64,000 nt of DNA from Nocardia sp. NBC_00403 (GCF_036046055.1 NZ_CP107939.1:930001-994000); one strand, 5' to 3'; positions 24,592 to 33,793 are shown, numbered from the stretch's first letter. Translations and numbers: made by a program. The notes: a model not told the origin generated them from the letters alone.

Positions 24592-24789
24592 GTGGATCTC
24601 GACGCCGTGCGCACCTTCGTCGCCGCTGCGGACGCCGGCCAGTTCCAGGAAACTGCCGCAGCGCCGTCGATCACCCAGCAGGCGGTCTCCACGAAATGGG
24701 AGCAGCGATCCGCCTCGAGGTCAGTAGTCGATGACGAGATCGACAACCCGCCACACCACGAGGCTCCGGAATCCCTTCGCCGAACGTAG
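24592..24789 (+). pseudogene. Truncated LysR family regulator
   Basis: GTG 24592 begins DLDAVRTFVAAADAGQFQET and ITQQAVS, the N-terminal helix-turn-helix of a LysR protein. After about 40 residues the similarity stops and the frame runs on as KWEQRSASRS to a TAG, 65 codons in all. The winged-helix end and the whole effector domain are missing, so the gene was cut by a deletion or insertion. It faces the MFS exporter, whose regulator it presumably once was. Confidence 0.7.
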
Positions 24790-24831
24790 GGAAGGACATC
24801 GACTTTGAGACTGAACGCCTATGACACTGCG

Positions 24832-24890
24832 TGAGACAGATGCGAGCACCGCTGGTCGAAACTGTGCGAGATCACGTCGAAATGAAGAAC
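24832..24890 (+). repeat. Short dispersed repeat, copy 2
   Basis: TGAGACAGATGCGAGCACCGC and the following bases match 18476-18530 with some substitutions and two small gaps. It ends ten bases before the TGTAGGGTCTCA motif at 24901. Confidence 0.4.
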
Positions 24891-24900
24891 TACAGCAATT

Positions 24901-24912
24901 TGTAGGGTCTCA
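24901..24912 (+). repeat. Insertion-sequence-end-like motif, copy 4 (right border)
   Basis: TGTAGGGTCTCA is identical to the heads of the copies at 11136 and 15486, but what follows (TCCGCGC) is unrelated. It marks the right-hand edge of the accessory region, just downstream of rpoB2. Confidence 0.5.
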
Positions 24913-24958
24913 TCCGCGCTTCACTGTGACAGCTACACCCGCGCATGTCTCGCAGCGC

Positions 24959-24982
24959 CGCGCACCGAGGATCTGGTGCGCG
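24959..24982 (-). terminator. Probable rpoB2 terminator
   Basis: CGCGCACC (24959-24966) pairs with GGTGCGCG (24975-24982) around an 8-nt loop, 15 nt beyond the rpoB2 stop codon on its strand. GC-rich stem without T tract. Confidence 0.5.
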
Positions 24983-24997
24983 ACTCTGCAAGGCTGA

Positions 24998-27900
24998 TCA
25001 GCTCGGGAGGTCGTCGGCTGATGCGGATTCGTTGCGGGACAGTGTGATTCCGAGATTGGCGGCGGTGCGATCGAGCTCGTCCTCGTCGCCATGGTGCAAT
25101 TCGATGGCGGAGCCGGCAGAGAGGACCTCGACGTTGAGGCACAGGGACTGGAGTTCCTTGAGCAGCACCTTGAACGACTCCGGGATGCCCGGCTCCGGAA
25201 TGTTCTCGCCCTTGACGATCGCCTCGTAGACCTTCACGCGGCCGACGACGTCATCGGACTTGATGGTGAGCAGCTCCTGCAGCGTGTAGGCGGCGCCGTA
25301 GGCCTGCATGGCCCAGCACTCCATTTCGCCGAAGCGCTGGCCACCGAACTGCGCCTTACCACCCAGCGGCTGCTGGGTGATCATCGAGTACGGGCCGGTC
25401 GAACGGGCGTGGATCTTGTCGTCGACCAAGTGGTGCAGCTTCAGGATGTACATGTAGCCGACCGCGACCGGGTACGGGAACGGCTCGCCGGAGCGGCCGT
25501 CGAATAATGTTGCCTTACCGTCTGCCCCGACCATGACCTCGCCGTCGCGGTTGGGCAGTGTGGACGCCAGCAACCCGGCGAGTTCTTCCTCACGGGCACC
25601 GTCGAAAACCGGTGTCGCGAGATTCGTATCCGGACCCGCCGACAACAACTCCCCGGGCAAACGCTTCGCCCAGTCCGGACGATCACCGTCGGTGAGCTGA
25701 ATGTTCCAGCCTGCCTTGCCGATCCACCCCAGATGGGTCTCCAAGATCTGACCGATATTCATACGACGCGGCACACCATGGGTGTTCAAAATGATGTCGA
25801 CCGGGGTGCCGTCGGGCATGAACGGCATGTCCTCGGTGGGGAGGATCTTGCCGATAACACCCTTGTTGCCGTGCCGACCCGCGAGCTTGTCACCATCCTG
25901 GATCTTGCGCTTCTGCGCCACATACACGCGCACCAACTCGTTGACACCAGGAGGCAAATCGTCGTCGTCCTCACGCGAGAGCACCCGGATACCGATGACC
26001 TTGCCGGACTCACCGTGGGGCACCTTCAACGAGGTGTCACGCACCTCGCGGGCCTTCTCACCGAAAATCGCGCGCAGCAGCCGCTCCTCCGGGGTCAGCT
26101 CGGTCTCACCCTTCGGGGTGACCTTCCCGACCAGGATGTCGCCGTCACGAACCTCCGCACCGATGCGGATGATGCCACGATCATCGAGATCGGCCAGCAC
26201 CTCATCGGAGACGTTCGGGATATCCCGCGTGATCTCCTCGGCACCCAACTTCGTATCACGAGCATCGATCTCGTGCTCCTCGATGTGGATCGAGGTGAGG
26301 ACGTCCTCTTCCACGAGACGCTGCGACAGAATGATCGCGTCCTCGTAGTTGTGGCCCTCCCACGGCATGATCGCGACGAGCAGGTTCTTGCCCAGCGCCA
26401 TCTCACCGTTCTCGGTGCACGGACCATCAGCGAGCACATGCCCCTGCTCGACCCGCTGACCCTCATCGACGATCGGCCGCTGGTTGGCACACGTGCCCTG
26501 GTTCGAACGCGCGAACTTCCGCATCCGGTAGGACTTGCGAGTGCCGTCATCGGCCATCACGGTGATGTAATCGGCCGAAACTTCCTCGACCACACCGGAC
26601 TTCTCATTGACGACGACGTCGCCCGCGTCGACGGCGGCACGCAACTCCATACCGGTGCCCACGATCGGGGACTCCGACCGGATCAACGGCACCGCCTGAC
26701 GCTGCATGTTCGCACCCATCAGGGCACGGTTGGCGTCATCGTGCTCGAGGAACGGGATCATCGCGGTCGCCACCGACACCATCTGACGCGGCGACACATC
26801 CATGTAATCGACCTCAGCAGCCGAAACGAACTCGACCTCGGAGTTCTTGCGACGCACCGCGATTCGCGCAGCAACCAAGCGTCCCTCGGCATCGAGCGGC
26901 TCGTTCGCCTGCGCCACCACATGCAGGTCTTCCTGGTCGGCGGACAGGTAGTCGACCTCGTCGGTTGCCTTGCCCTCGATCACTTTTCGGTACGGCGTCT
27001 CGATGAAACCGAACGGGTTGACCCGCGCGTACACCGACAGACAACCCATCAGCCCGATACTCGGACCTTCGGGCGTCTCGATCGGACACATTCGGCCGTA
27101 ATGGCTGTAATGCACATCGCGGACCTCGAGACTGGCGCGTTCCCGACTCAGACCACCCGGCCCGAGCGCCGACAGGCGACGTTTGTTGGTCAGACTCGCG
27201 AGCGGGTTCCGCTCATCCATGAACTGCGAGAGCTGGGAGGTTCCGAAGAACTCCTTGATCGCGGCGACCACCGGGCGGATATTCATCAGCGTCTGCGGCG
27301 TGATCGCCTCGACGTCCTGAGTCGTCATCCGCTCGCGGACCACGCGCTCCATGCGCGACAGTCCCACCCGCATCTGGTTCTGGATCAACTCGCCGACGGT
27401 GCGCACCCGACGATTACCGAAGTGGTCGATGTCGTCGACCTCGACCCGAACCTCGATGCCACCCGGCGCGGTCATCACCCGATCACCCGCGTGCAGACGC
27501 AGCAGATATTCGATGATCGTGACGATGTCTTCCTCGGTGAGCACCGGTGACCCGATGACTTCGTCGGTATGGATGCCGAGCTTCTTGTTGATCTTGTAGC
27601 GACCGACGCGCGCCAGGTCGTAGCGCTTCTCCTTGAAGAACAGGTTCTCCAGCAAGGTCTGCGCGGACTCCTTGGTCGGCGGCTCACCCGGGCGCAGTTT
27701 GCGATGGATATCGAGCAGCGCCTCATCGGTGCCCGGTGTGTTGTCCTTCGCCAGGGACGTCGTCATGATCTCGGAGAAACCGAACCGCTCGGTGATCTGT
27801 GCACCGGTCCAGCCGAGCGCCTTGAGCAGGACTGTCACGGGTTGACGGCGTTTGCGGTCGATGCGAACGCCGACGGTGTCGCGCTTATCGATGTCGATTT

Positions 27901-28495
27901 CCAGCCACGCGCCACGCGACGGGATGACGCGCACGCTGTGCAGACTTTTTTCCGTGGCCTTGTCGACGGTGCGATCGAAGTAGACACCCGGCGAACGCAC
28001 CAACTGCGAGACAATGACGCGCTCCGTGCCATTGACGACAAAGGTGCCTTTGTCGGTCATCATCGGAAAATCACCCATGAAGACCGTCTGACTCTTGATC
28101 TCACCGGTGTTGTTGTTCATGAACTCAGCGGTGACGAACAGCGGCGCCGCGTAGGTCATGTCCTTGTCTTTACATTCCTCGATCGAGGCCTTGACCTCCT
28201 CGAAACGGGGCTCGGAGAGCGTCAAAGACATCGTTGCGGCGAAATCCTCGATCGGGCTGAGCTCCTCGAGCACCTCCGCCAATCCGCCGACGAGTGAGCT
28301 GCCGCGCGCCGCTGCCCGTTCGCGCCAGGCCGGCGCCCCGATCAACCATTCGAACGAATCGGTCTGGACATCCAACAACCCCGGAATATCGAGGGGCTCA
28401 CGGAGTTTGGCGAACGAGACCCGCTTCGGCACCCCGGAGATTCCGGTATCGACGGGTTTTCCGGCATTGACCTTGGTCTGACTCGAGACTGCCAA
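24998..28495 (-). CDS. rpoB2: RNA polymerase beta subunit, rifampicin-resistant paralogue (RpoB2 type)
   Basis: 1165 residues, full length, with all beta-subunit regions in order: [11 protein letters not shown], the fork and rifampicin pocket, [34 protein letters not shown], and the C-terminal [19 protein letters not shown]. The rifampicin region differs from the sensitive actinobacterial form: (E. coli numbering) Q517E, N518R, S522A, H526N, G544S, P552Y, N568S, I572M and S574C. His526 is a drug-contact residue whose change gives resistance (Asn codon at 27185-27187). No rpoC follows, so this is a second copy, as known in Nocardia. TTG 28495 has GGAAGGA upstream and matches the mycobacterial start. 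It would replace the normal subunit in RNA polymerase. Confidence 0.93.
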   Translation of the reverse strand: MAVSSQTKVNAGKPVDTGISGVPKRVSFAKLREPLDIPGLLDVQTDSFEWLIGAPAWRERAAARGSSLVGGLAEVLEELSPIEDFAATMSLTLSEPRFEEVKASIEECKDKDMTYAAPLFVTAEFMNNNTGEIKSQTVFMGDFPMMTDKGTFVVNGTERVIVSQLVRSPGVYFDRTVDKATEKSLHSVRVIPSRGAWLEIDIDKRDTVGVRIDRKRRQPVTVLLKALGWTGAQITERFGFSEIMTTSLAKDNTPGTDEALLDIHRKLRPGEPPTKESAQTLLENLFFKEKRYDLARVGRYKINKKLGIHTDEVIGSPVLTEEDIVTIIEYLLRLHAGDRVMTAPGGIEVRVEVDDIDHFGNRRVRTVGELIQNQMRVGLSRMERVVRERMTTQDVEAITPQTLMNIRPVVAAIKEFFGTSQLSQFMDERNPLASLTNKRRLSALGPGGLSRERASLEVRDVHYSHYGRMCPIETPEGPSIGLMGCLSVYARVNPFGFIETPYRKVIEGKATDEVDYLSADQEDLHVVAQANEPLDAEGRLVAARIAVRRKNSEVEFVSAAEVDYMDVSPRQMVSVATAMIPFLEHDDANRALMGANMQRQAVPLIRSESPIVGTGMELRAAVDAGDVVVNEKSGVVEEVSADYITVMADDGTRKSYRMRKFARSNQGTCANQRPIVDEGQRVEQGHVLADGPCTENGEMALGKNLLVAIMPWEGHNYEDAIILSQRLVEEDVLTSIHIEEHEIDARDTKLGAEEITRDIPNVSDEVLADLDDRGIIRIGAEVRDGDILVGKVTPKGETELTPEERLLRAIFGEKAREVRDTSLKVPHGESGKVIGIRVLSREDDDDLPPGVNELVRVYVAQKRKIQDGDKLAGRHGNKGVIGKILPTEDMPFMPDGTPVDIILNTHGVPRRMNIGQILETHLGWIGKAGWNIQLTDGDRPDWAKRLPGELLSAGPDTNLATPVFDGAREEELAGLLASTLPNRDGEVMVGADGKATLFDGRSGEPFPYPVAVGYMYILKLHHLVDDKIHARSTGPYSMITQQPLGGKAQFGGQRFGEMECWAMQAYGAAYTLQELLTIKSDDVVGRVKVYEAIVKGENIPEPGIPESFKVLLKELQSLCLNVEVLSAGSAIELHHGDEDELDRTAANLGITLSRNESASADDLPS

Positions 28496-28741
28496 GATGC
28501 GTCCTTCCAGCACCTCGCGCCGCCCACGCGTTCGCGCGGTCGTCACGGTATCTGCTTGTCCTGTGGGCTGTATTTCACATTGCGCACCGTGTCGGCCGCT
28601 GCCCGAACATGACTCGACAACAACGGGTAGAAAATGACACGCAGACAGTGCCACTTTCTACAGTCATTTCGTATTTCGAGAGTTGGACAGCACGCGCCCC
28701 GGCGCGAAGTCCCAAATTACACCCGAATTCGACCGATGTCG

Positions 28742-28778
28742 AGGGCGAAAGAAAATAGACACACGATTTCCTCGTGTC
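28742..28778 (-). terminator. Terminator-like hairpin in the rpoB2 leader (possible attenuator)
   Basis: On the minus strand ACACGA-GGAAA-TCGTGT forms a stem-loop followed by GTCTATTTTCTTT. It lies shortly after the proposed rpoB2 promoter and about 250 nt before the start codon. No other gene ends nearby on this strand, so it looks like an attenuator rather than an ordinary terminator. Confidence 0.5.
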
Positions 28779-28789
28779 TTCCCCTATTA

Positions 28790-28819
28790 ATAATGGCATC
28801 CCAATATGCCATTCGTCAA
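28790..28819 (-). promoter_or_regulatory. Proposed rpoB2 promoter with a dyad in its spacer
   Basis: On the minus strand TTGACG (28819-28814), an 18-bp spacer and CATTAT (28795-28790) resemble a sigma-70-type promoter. The perfect inverted repeat AATGGCAT-N6-ATGCCATT (28792-28813) fills the spacer and overlaps the -10. This suggests that rpoB2 is not constitutive but controlled by a repressor or a spacer-remodelling activator. Confidence 0.55.
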
Positions 28820-29047
28820 GTCTATTAGCGGTAATTCTCCAACGCATTCACGCGGGCAGGAGAAAAGCCCGGCCCACAAGCGAGCGCGCTGCGTTCAGCG
28901 TCATGGTTCCCGAGCTGCAGCGAAGGCGCCCACGCGAGAAAACCGGGTCCCGCGCCTGCTCACCTGTCATCGGCTCCGGGCGGGCTCAGAGCGCGGCCGA
29001 CGAGATCGCGGCAGCTACTTGTCGAAGACGGCTTCGAGGTGATCCTG

Positions 29048-29068
29048 GAGGTGCTTCAAAAGCACCTC
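29048..29068. promoter_or_regulatory. Perfect hairpin/dyad between rpoB2 and the cutinase gene
   Basis: GAGGTGCTT-CAA-AAGCACCTC is a perfect 9-3-9 inverted repeat in the 700-bp gap between the two divergent genes. A second small one, CCGAG-TAACG-CTCGG, is at 29102-29116. Either could be an operator or a stem-loop in the cutinase leader. The rest of 28820-29202 holds no gene I can support. Confidence 0.4.
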
Positions 29069-29202
29069 GCGACGCCCGAAACAAGATCGACAACCGATTG
29101 CCCGAGTAACGCTCGGCGCCCCGACCACGACGTTCTTGGTGACGCATGGCCCGTCGGGGGGCTTGTCCGTCCACTTGTTGGTAATTGAATGGGGATCAGG
29201 AC

Positions 29203-30927
29203 ATGGCTTTTCGCGAGTTCATCGCGCGACATCGCATCGCTTCGGCCGTTGCCGGACCGGCGGTATTGGGGGTGGCGGCGGTCGTCGCCGCCTCCTGGGC
29301 ACTGACATCGACGCCACAAACCAGGGATACGCAGCTCACCACGTCGGTGACCGAATGCCACGACATGGTGACCATCTCGGTGGCAGGCCGCGGCGACACT
29401 CCGGTCGCGGGGACCACGAAGCTGCTCGTCGGGGCCAACGGTGAGGAATTGCCCGCCGCGCTGTCCGGTGACCATTCCAGCGAGTGGGTCGATCCGGTCG
29501 TCAACGCACCGGCCGGTGCGGTCGACCCGGGCTCGTACGCCGCCGTCTACATCGCGTATCCCGCGAACATGGCCAGCTATGAAGATGCCGTCAACACCGG
29601 TGTTGCGAATACCGAACAGGTGATGCAGGAGATCACGAGGGCCTGCCCCGACACCAAGTTCTCGATCGTCGGATACAGCGAGGGCGCCGACGTCGTTCGT
29701 CGCGTCGCGATGCAGATCGGACACCAGGAGGCCGACAAGGACGGTGGCTACGGGATCGTCGATCCGGGCGACGTCGTCGGTGTCGTCATCCTCGCCGATG
29801 CGGGTCGCTCGGCGGGCGACGGGCCGTTCCCCGGCGCGAAGGACCCGTTCGGCAATCCCGACGGCTTCGACCAGCAATATCAGAACGGCACGAAACCGGC
29901 ACCGGGCAGCGGTGCGGTGCCGGGCACCCGCGGTGACTTCGGTGCGCTGAACGGCAAAATCGCCTCGTTCTGCTCCGAAGGCGATCTCACCTGTGCGGCG
30001 CCGGAGAACATTTCCCTGCTGCAGCTGGTGGCCAATGTGGGCAGGCAGTTGAACGTCGACGCACTCGAACGAGAAGGGCTGACGCCCGCGACAGGGCAGG
30101 ACGTTGCTGTCGTCCTCGGCCAGATCGCGCTTGCGGCGTTCGCCGACATTCAGTCGCAGCCGAACTGGATGCAGAGCGACGAGACGTTTCTCCAGGTACT
30201 GCTGAAGGTGTCGGATCCGGCGTACAAGCCAGGTGCGCCGAAGGCGCCGGCGAAGGCGGACTCGATCTCGACCAACCAGATGTCGCCGCTGGCCTACCTG
30301 CCGCAGAAGGTGCTGAACGAGATCATCGGTCTCATCGTGACCAATCAGAACACGATCCCCGTGGTCATGAGCGACCCGTACCAGCTCACGCTGGGGCCGA
30401 ACCACACCGGTCACCACTTCGACTACTGGCGTGACGCCAACGCTGCCGACGGCAAGCCGCTGACATCTGCCGAGTATGCGGCCGCCTGGCTCACGCACCT
30501 GGCAAAGCAGGCACAGGCGGGTCAGCCGGTCGATACGACCGCCAAGCCGCAAGCGGCGGACCTCGACGCGGTGTACAAGGCGGTGGCGGTCACCTCGGCG
30601 GCGCCGACGACCGAACCGACCAAGACCCCGTCTACGTCGACGTCGACATCCACGTCACCGTCCGCATCAGCGACGACCACGCCTACTTCGCCCGCGAAGA
30701 CCGATGTCAGCAGCACCACGACGACTCCAGCGCCGACGACTTCCGCGCCGCCGTCCGAGACCGCGAGCACGACAACCCCACCGGCTCCGACTTCGGTCGC
30801 GGCGCCCGTCGAGACCACGAAGCCGACCACAACACCCACCGAGACCACCAAGCCGACCACAACAACGGAATCCGCGGTGGTGACCACTACCACCAGTGCG
30901 CCCCCGGCGGCAGGCACCGGCGGCTAG
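29203..30927 (+). CDS. Secreted cutinase-family hydrolase with a Thr/Ser/Pro-rich tail
   Basis: 574 residues. An N-terminal membrane/signal segment (AVAGPAVLGVAAVVAASWAL) is followed by a cutinase-type alpha/beta hydrolase: VTECHDMVTISVAGRGDTP, the nucleophile elbow GYSEGADVV, and FCSEGDLTCA, where the catalytic Asp sits between two cysteines as in cutinases. The His is probably in the NHTGHHFDYW segment. The last 110 residues are mostly Thr, Ser and Pro, a likely glycosylated wall-spanning tail. It is over twice the usual cutinase length. It should act outside the cell on lipid esters. ATG 29203 has GGGGATCAGG upstream; a good terminator follows. Confidence 0.85.
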   Translation: MAFREFIARHRIASAVAGPAVLGVAAVVAASWALTSTPQTRDTQLTTSVTECHDMVTISVAGRGDTPVAGTTKLLVGANGEELPAALSGDHSSEWVDPVVNAPAGAVDPGSYAAVYIAYPANMASYEDAVNTGVANTEQVMQEITRACPDTKFSIVGYSEGADVVRRVAMQIGHQEADKDGGYGIVDPGDVVGVVILADAGRSAGDGPFPGAKDPFGNPDGFDQQYQNGTKPAPGSGAVPGTRGDFGALNGKIASFCSEGDLTCAAPENISLLQLVANVGRQLNVDALEREGLTPATGQDVAVVLGQIALAAFADIQSQPNWMQSDETFLQVLLKVSDPAYKPGAPKAPAKADSISTNQMSPLAYLPQKVLNEIIGLIVTNQNTIPVVMSDPYQLTLGPNHTGHHFDYWRDANAADGKPLTSAEYAAAWLTHLAKQAQAGQPVDTTAKPQAADLDAVYKAVAVTSAAPTTEPTKTPSTSTSTSTSPSASATTTPTSPAKTDVSSTTTTPAPTTSAPPSETASTTTPPAPTSVAAPVETTKPTTTPTETTKPTTTTESAVVTTTTSAPPAAGTGG

Positions 30928-30937
30928 CCGAATTCTG

Positions 30938-30978
30938 GACCCTGCCCGACTCACTACGCGTCGGGCAGGGTCTTTTTT
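30938..30978 (+). terminator. Intrinsic terminator of the cutinase gene
   Basis: A perfect 12-bp stem GACCCTGCCCGA/TCGGGCAGGGTC with an 11-nt loop and a run of six T, 11 nt after the stop codon. Textbook form. Confidence 0.9.
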
Positions 30979-31029
30979 GATCAGGCACCGAGCGCCGTGG
31001 CTCGAAGTGAATGCGCCGCGAAATCCGGA

Positions 31030-31209
31030 TCAGGTCTGGTCGTCGAATTGCGCGACCGGTGCGTTCTTCTGGACCGATTCGATGCCGTTCAAGGCGGCGG
31101 CTTTGCTTTCGTAGGCCTGGCCGGCGGCGATGGTTTCGCCGTCCGCGGCGTTGAGTCGCCAGCGGAACTTCGCGTCCTTGTCCTTGTACAGCTCGAACTT
31201 TGCAGCCAT
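31030..31209 (-). CDS. UPF0339/DUF1508 (YegP-like) protein
   Basis: 59 residues: AAKFELYKDKDAKFRWRLNA, ADGETIAAGQAYESKAAAL, NGIESVQKNA. This is one complete DUF1508 repeat (F-x-W-R-L-x-A-x-N/D-G-E-x-I-x-x-(G/S)-E-x-Y). The family is small, cytosolic and of unknown function. ATG 31209 has GAGGTGA upstream. It stands alone between the cutinase terminator and the DUF1460 gene. Confidence 0.85.
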   Translation of the reverse strand: MAAKFELYKDKDAKFRWRLNAADGETIAAGQAYESKAAALNGIESVQKNAPVAQFDDQT

Positions 31210-31272
31210 TGCGGTCACCTCGTCTCGAAACGGGGATAGCACCTGGTCGGTGCAGAATACCGCTGCGGTCGG

Positions 31273-32076
31273 CTACTGCGGACGAAGTACGACTATGCCC
31301 GGGGTGGACCGCACATAGTCGGCGAAGGAGGAGTCGACGACTTTATTGTCGGCGGCGAGGGAGGACGCGTTGCGGAAAATCGGGCCGTTGGGCGTGCTGA
31401 CGAAGATGCCGACGTGAGTGACATCCAGGCCGGGCAGGTCGGCGTAGGCGCCGATATAGTCGCCGGTGCGGAGTCGGCCGACGACGTTCTCGTCTACGGC
31501 CGCGCCGGGAATGTAGGTGATCGCGCGATCGACCACCGGCAGTCCGGGGAGATAGGTTGCCCCGTCGGCTTTCGCATTGAGGTGTTTGGTGACGGTCAGT
31601 GCGGCACCGCTCAGGGTTGCGGTGACGTCGGTAGCGGCGATTCTCGGCGTGTGCGCCCAATCGCTGAAGAAATGTTTGCGCTGTAGATAGTCGACTCTGC
31701 CGTCGGTATAGCGCGTCTCGATCAGATTCGTCACGAACTGGCTCCGGTCTGTTGACCTGCTCAGCGCTTCGACATAGTCGAGATAGGTGAAGCAATCCAC
31801 GCGCCGGAAGTCGATGACGAGCTGTTCTGGCTTGCTCGCCGAGCCGACGAGCATATCCGCGCCGTACGGCGTGCCGAGGAATTGGCGAGACAGCACCTCG
31901 ATCTGCTCGCCCTTGCTGTGCCCGCCGGTGCCCAACGCCAGCAATTCGTCGATCTTCCCGGCCGTAGCGTCATCGATCCCGGCAGCGCTCGGTGCGCCGA
32001 GCGCGATGGGCAGCATCGGCGCGACGCCGCAGACCATGGCCACGATGACGAACAGTAAGCGGGTGATGGTGCGCAA
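31273..32076 (-). CDS. DUF1460 family secreted protein (amidase/peptidase-like)
   Basis: 267 residues. LRTITRLLFVIVAMVCGVAP with LGAPSAAG is a signal peptide. The mature protein carries LGTPYGADMLVGSASKPEQL, DFRRVDCFTYLDYVEAL (candidate catalytic Cys) and GLDVTHVGIFV (candidate His), the hallmarks of DUF1460, an NlpC/P60-like group annotated as N-acetylmuramoyl-L-alanine amidase-like. It may act on peptidoglycan. TTG 32076 has GGAGG 4-8 nt upstream and starts the signal peptide; the frame is open to 32208. Confidence 0.75.
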   Translation of the reverse strand: MRTITRLLFVIVAMVCGVAPMLPIALGAPSAAGIDDATAGKIDELLALGTGGHSKGEQIEVLSRQFLGTPYGADMLVGSASKPEQLVIDFRRVDCFTYLDYVEALSRSTDRSQFVTNLIETRYTDGRVDYLQRKHFFSDWAHTPRIAATDVTATLSGAALTVTKHLNAKADGATYLPGLPVVDRAITYIPGAAVDENVVGRLRTGDYIGAYADLPGLDVTHVGIFVSTPNGPIFRNASSLAADNKVVDSSFADYVRSTPGIVVLRPQ

Positions 32077-32214
32077 GACGCCTCCAGAGGTGAACCGGTG
32101 CACAAACCGACACCCACGGTAGTCCGGGCACTCCGGCGGCGTAGCCGGTTGCTCGGCACCGACGTGCGCGGGCCGAGCTGGTTTGCTCGGTCCGCGCACT
32201 GTAACCATCTCGCG

Positions 32215-33486
32215 CTACAGGGTTTTCAGGTCGATCGCGGCGGCCATTGCCGCATAGCCTGCGGCATTGGGGTGCTTGTGGTCGCCCGAGTCGAAGGCGG
32301 GTGCCAGACGTTCGGGGTCGGCCGGGTCTGCCAGTGCGGCATTGAAGTCGACGACGGCGTCGTACTCGCCGCTGGTGCGGATCCACTCATTGAGCAGGCG
32401 GATCTTCGCGGCGGATGTGTCGGTGTAGTACTCGGCACCCTGCATCGGCAGCAGGGTCGCGCCGATCGCCGAGATCCCGGCCTGGTGTGCCTTCGCGATC
32501 AGCTCCCGGTAGCCCTTGATCAGTTCGTCGACGGACACCGCCGGATTGGGCTTGTAGGTCGGCAAGTCGATCTCGGAGAAGCCGACGTCGTTGAGGCCGG
32601 CCAGTATGACCACCGAGGACACGCCGGGCTTGGCGATCACGTCACGCGCGAACCGCTTCAGCGCGCTGTCGCCGAACCAGGGTGAGTCGTTGCGGACCAG
32701 GTTGCCGCCGATGCCGGAGTTGAGGACAACGCGGGGTGCACCGGCCTCGGCCAGGCGGTCGGCCAGCAGGTCCGGGTAACGGTGGTTGGTGTCGTTGCCC
32801 GCACCGTAACCGTCGGTGATGGAATCGCCGAAGGCTACGACCGTGCCGACCGGTTTCCTACCGCCGGTGACCTGGAGGTCGGACAGGTAGTACCAGGAGT
32901 GAGTGGTCTCGGTGAAAGCCGCGCCGCCGGTGTCACCGGCGTGGTCGCCGCCCGCGCGGTAGCTGGTTGCGTAGCCCTGGGCATGGAAGGTCGCGGGTCC
33001 GGTGCGTGCCGGGAGGTACAGCGTCACCGTCGCCGACTCGAAGGGTGCCAGGCGCAGCTCGGCTGCGTCGCTGGTGGCCGCTTCGCCGGGCGCGATCGTC
33101 ACCGATTCCGCGCCGCCGAACCGCAGCGGCCGAATCGTCTCCGGCGCCACTGCGGCGGCCTGGCTCGTCCGGGCGATCGTGGCGGCGTTGATCTGTAATC
33201 TGTCCGCGCCGTAGCGATTGGACAGGGTGATCCGTGCCTCGGTGCCGCCGCCGGTCACTCTGACCACCTGCCGCACTGTCTGGTCGGCGAAACCGTCGGT
33301 GGACCAGTTCGGTTCGAAACCCTCGCTGGGCAACTGCATCGGCACCGCCCACGCGGCGCGCCAGTCAGATGTTTCGGCAGGGCCGTCCGAGTGCGCGATT
33401 CCGACGGCGCCCGCAGCGGCGATTCCCACGGCCGTGGCCGCCAGCAGTTTCTTCCAGTTACGCACTACAGCGCTTGTGATCGTCAT
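32215..33486 (-). CDS. Secreted SGNH/GDSL-family hydrolase
   Basis: 423 residues. The N-terminus has a signal peptide (KKLLAATAVGIAAAGAVGIA). Residues 40-200 form a beta-sandwich accessory domain; the SGNH hydrolase follows: VVAFGDSITDGYGAG (block I, nucleophile Ser), NSGIGGN (block II), VVILAGLNDVGF (block III) and DSGDHKHPNAAGY (block V, Asp-x-x-His). All catalytic blocks are present. It probably deacylates an extracellular ester. ATG 33486 has GGGGT upstream. The upstream DUF1460 gene begins 139 nt downstream on the same strand. Confidence 0.88.
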   Translation of the reverse strand: MTITSAVVRNWKKLLAATAVGIAAAGAVGIAHSDGPAETSDWRAAWAVPMQLPSEGFEPNWSTDGFADQTVRQVVRVTGGGTEARITLSNRYGADRLQINAATIARTSQAAAVAPETIRPLRFGGAESVTIAPGEAATSDAAELRLAPFESATVTLYLPARTGPATFHAQGYATSYRAGGDHAGDTGGAAFTETTHSWYYLSDLQVTGGRKPVGTVVAFGDSITDGYGAGNDTNHRYPDLLADRLAEAGAPRVVLNSGIGGNLVRNDSPWFGDSALKRFARDVIAKPGVSSVVILAGLNDVGFSEIDLPTYKPNPAVSVDELIKGYRELIAKAHQAGISAIGATLLPMQGAEYYTDTSAAKIRLLNEWIRTSGEYDAVVDFNAALADPADPERLAPAFDSGDHKHPNAAGYAAMAAAIDLKTL

Positions 33487-33624
33487 GTCGTACCCCACTA
33501 TCGGGAATGCCGTTCCGTTAAGACAACCCAGACCGTAGCACGACTCGAGTCATTAACGAAACCCCAGTTCCATTAGATCTGCCCGTCCGGGTAGCGAACT
33601 GGACCGAAGCACGCCGTCGGACGC

Positions 33625-33674
33625 AAACGGGCGCTGCCACGAGCTGTGCGAACAGCTCGTAGCGACGCCCGTTT
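33625..33674 (-). terminator. Large two-part hairpin downstream of the mycolyltransferase remnant
   Basis: AAACGGGCG/CGCCCGTTT (outer 9 bp) and ACGAGCTGT/ACAGCTCGT (inner 9 bp, GCGA loop) form a long stem with a small internal loop. It lies 22 nt past the stop codon of the antigen-85-like remnant on that strand, so it is probably that gene's surviving terminator. Confidence 0.6.
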
Positions 33675-33695
33675 CGGCTTCGGATTTCGTCCCCG

Positions 33696-33793
33696 CTACG
33701 GAGCGGAGAACAACCCCTTCCCGAGCACCGGCCACGACGCCTTCAGGTCGTCCTGCCAGTAGCCCCAGGAGTGAGTGCCGCTGTCCGGTCCGA
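33696..33793 (-). pseudogene. C-terminal remnant of an antigen-85-type mycolyltransferase
   Basis: On the minus strand DSGTHSWGYWQDDLKASWPV and LGKGLFSAP end at TAG 33696-33698. GTHSWGYWQ carries the catalytic His of antigen-85/mycolyltransferase esterases. An in-frame stop lies a few codons upstream and no further sequence matches, so only about 30 residues survive. The rest of 33490-33855 holds nothing else. Confidence 0.65.

Noticed and set aside
25733-27550. 605-codon plus-strand frame over rpoB2
   Set aside because: Antisense shadow of a highly conserved gene with GC-rich third positions; His/Arg/Asp-rich composition typical of shadows.
28575-28847. 90-residue upstream ORF in the rpoB2 leader
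   Set aside because: It spans the proposed promoter and attenuator, has no ribosome binding site, and its composition does not look coding.
29048-29068. Rifamycin-associated promoter element (RAE)
   Set aside because: I looked for the inverted repeat I recall for rifamycin-inducible genes near rpoB2; this hairpin has a different sequence and lies over 500 bp from the rpoB2 start.
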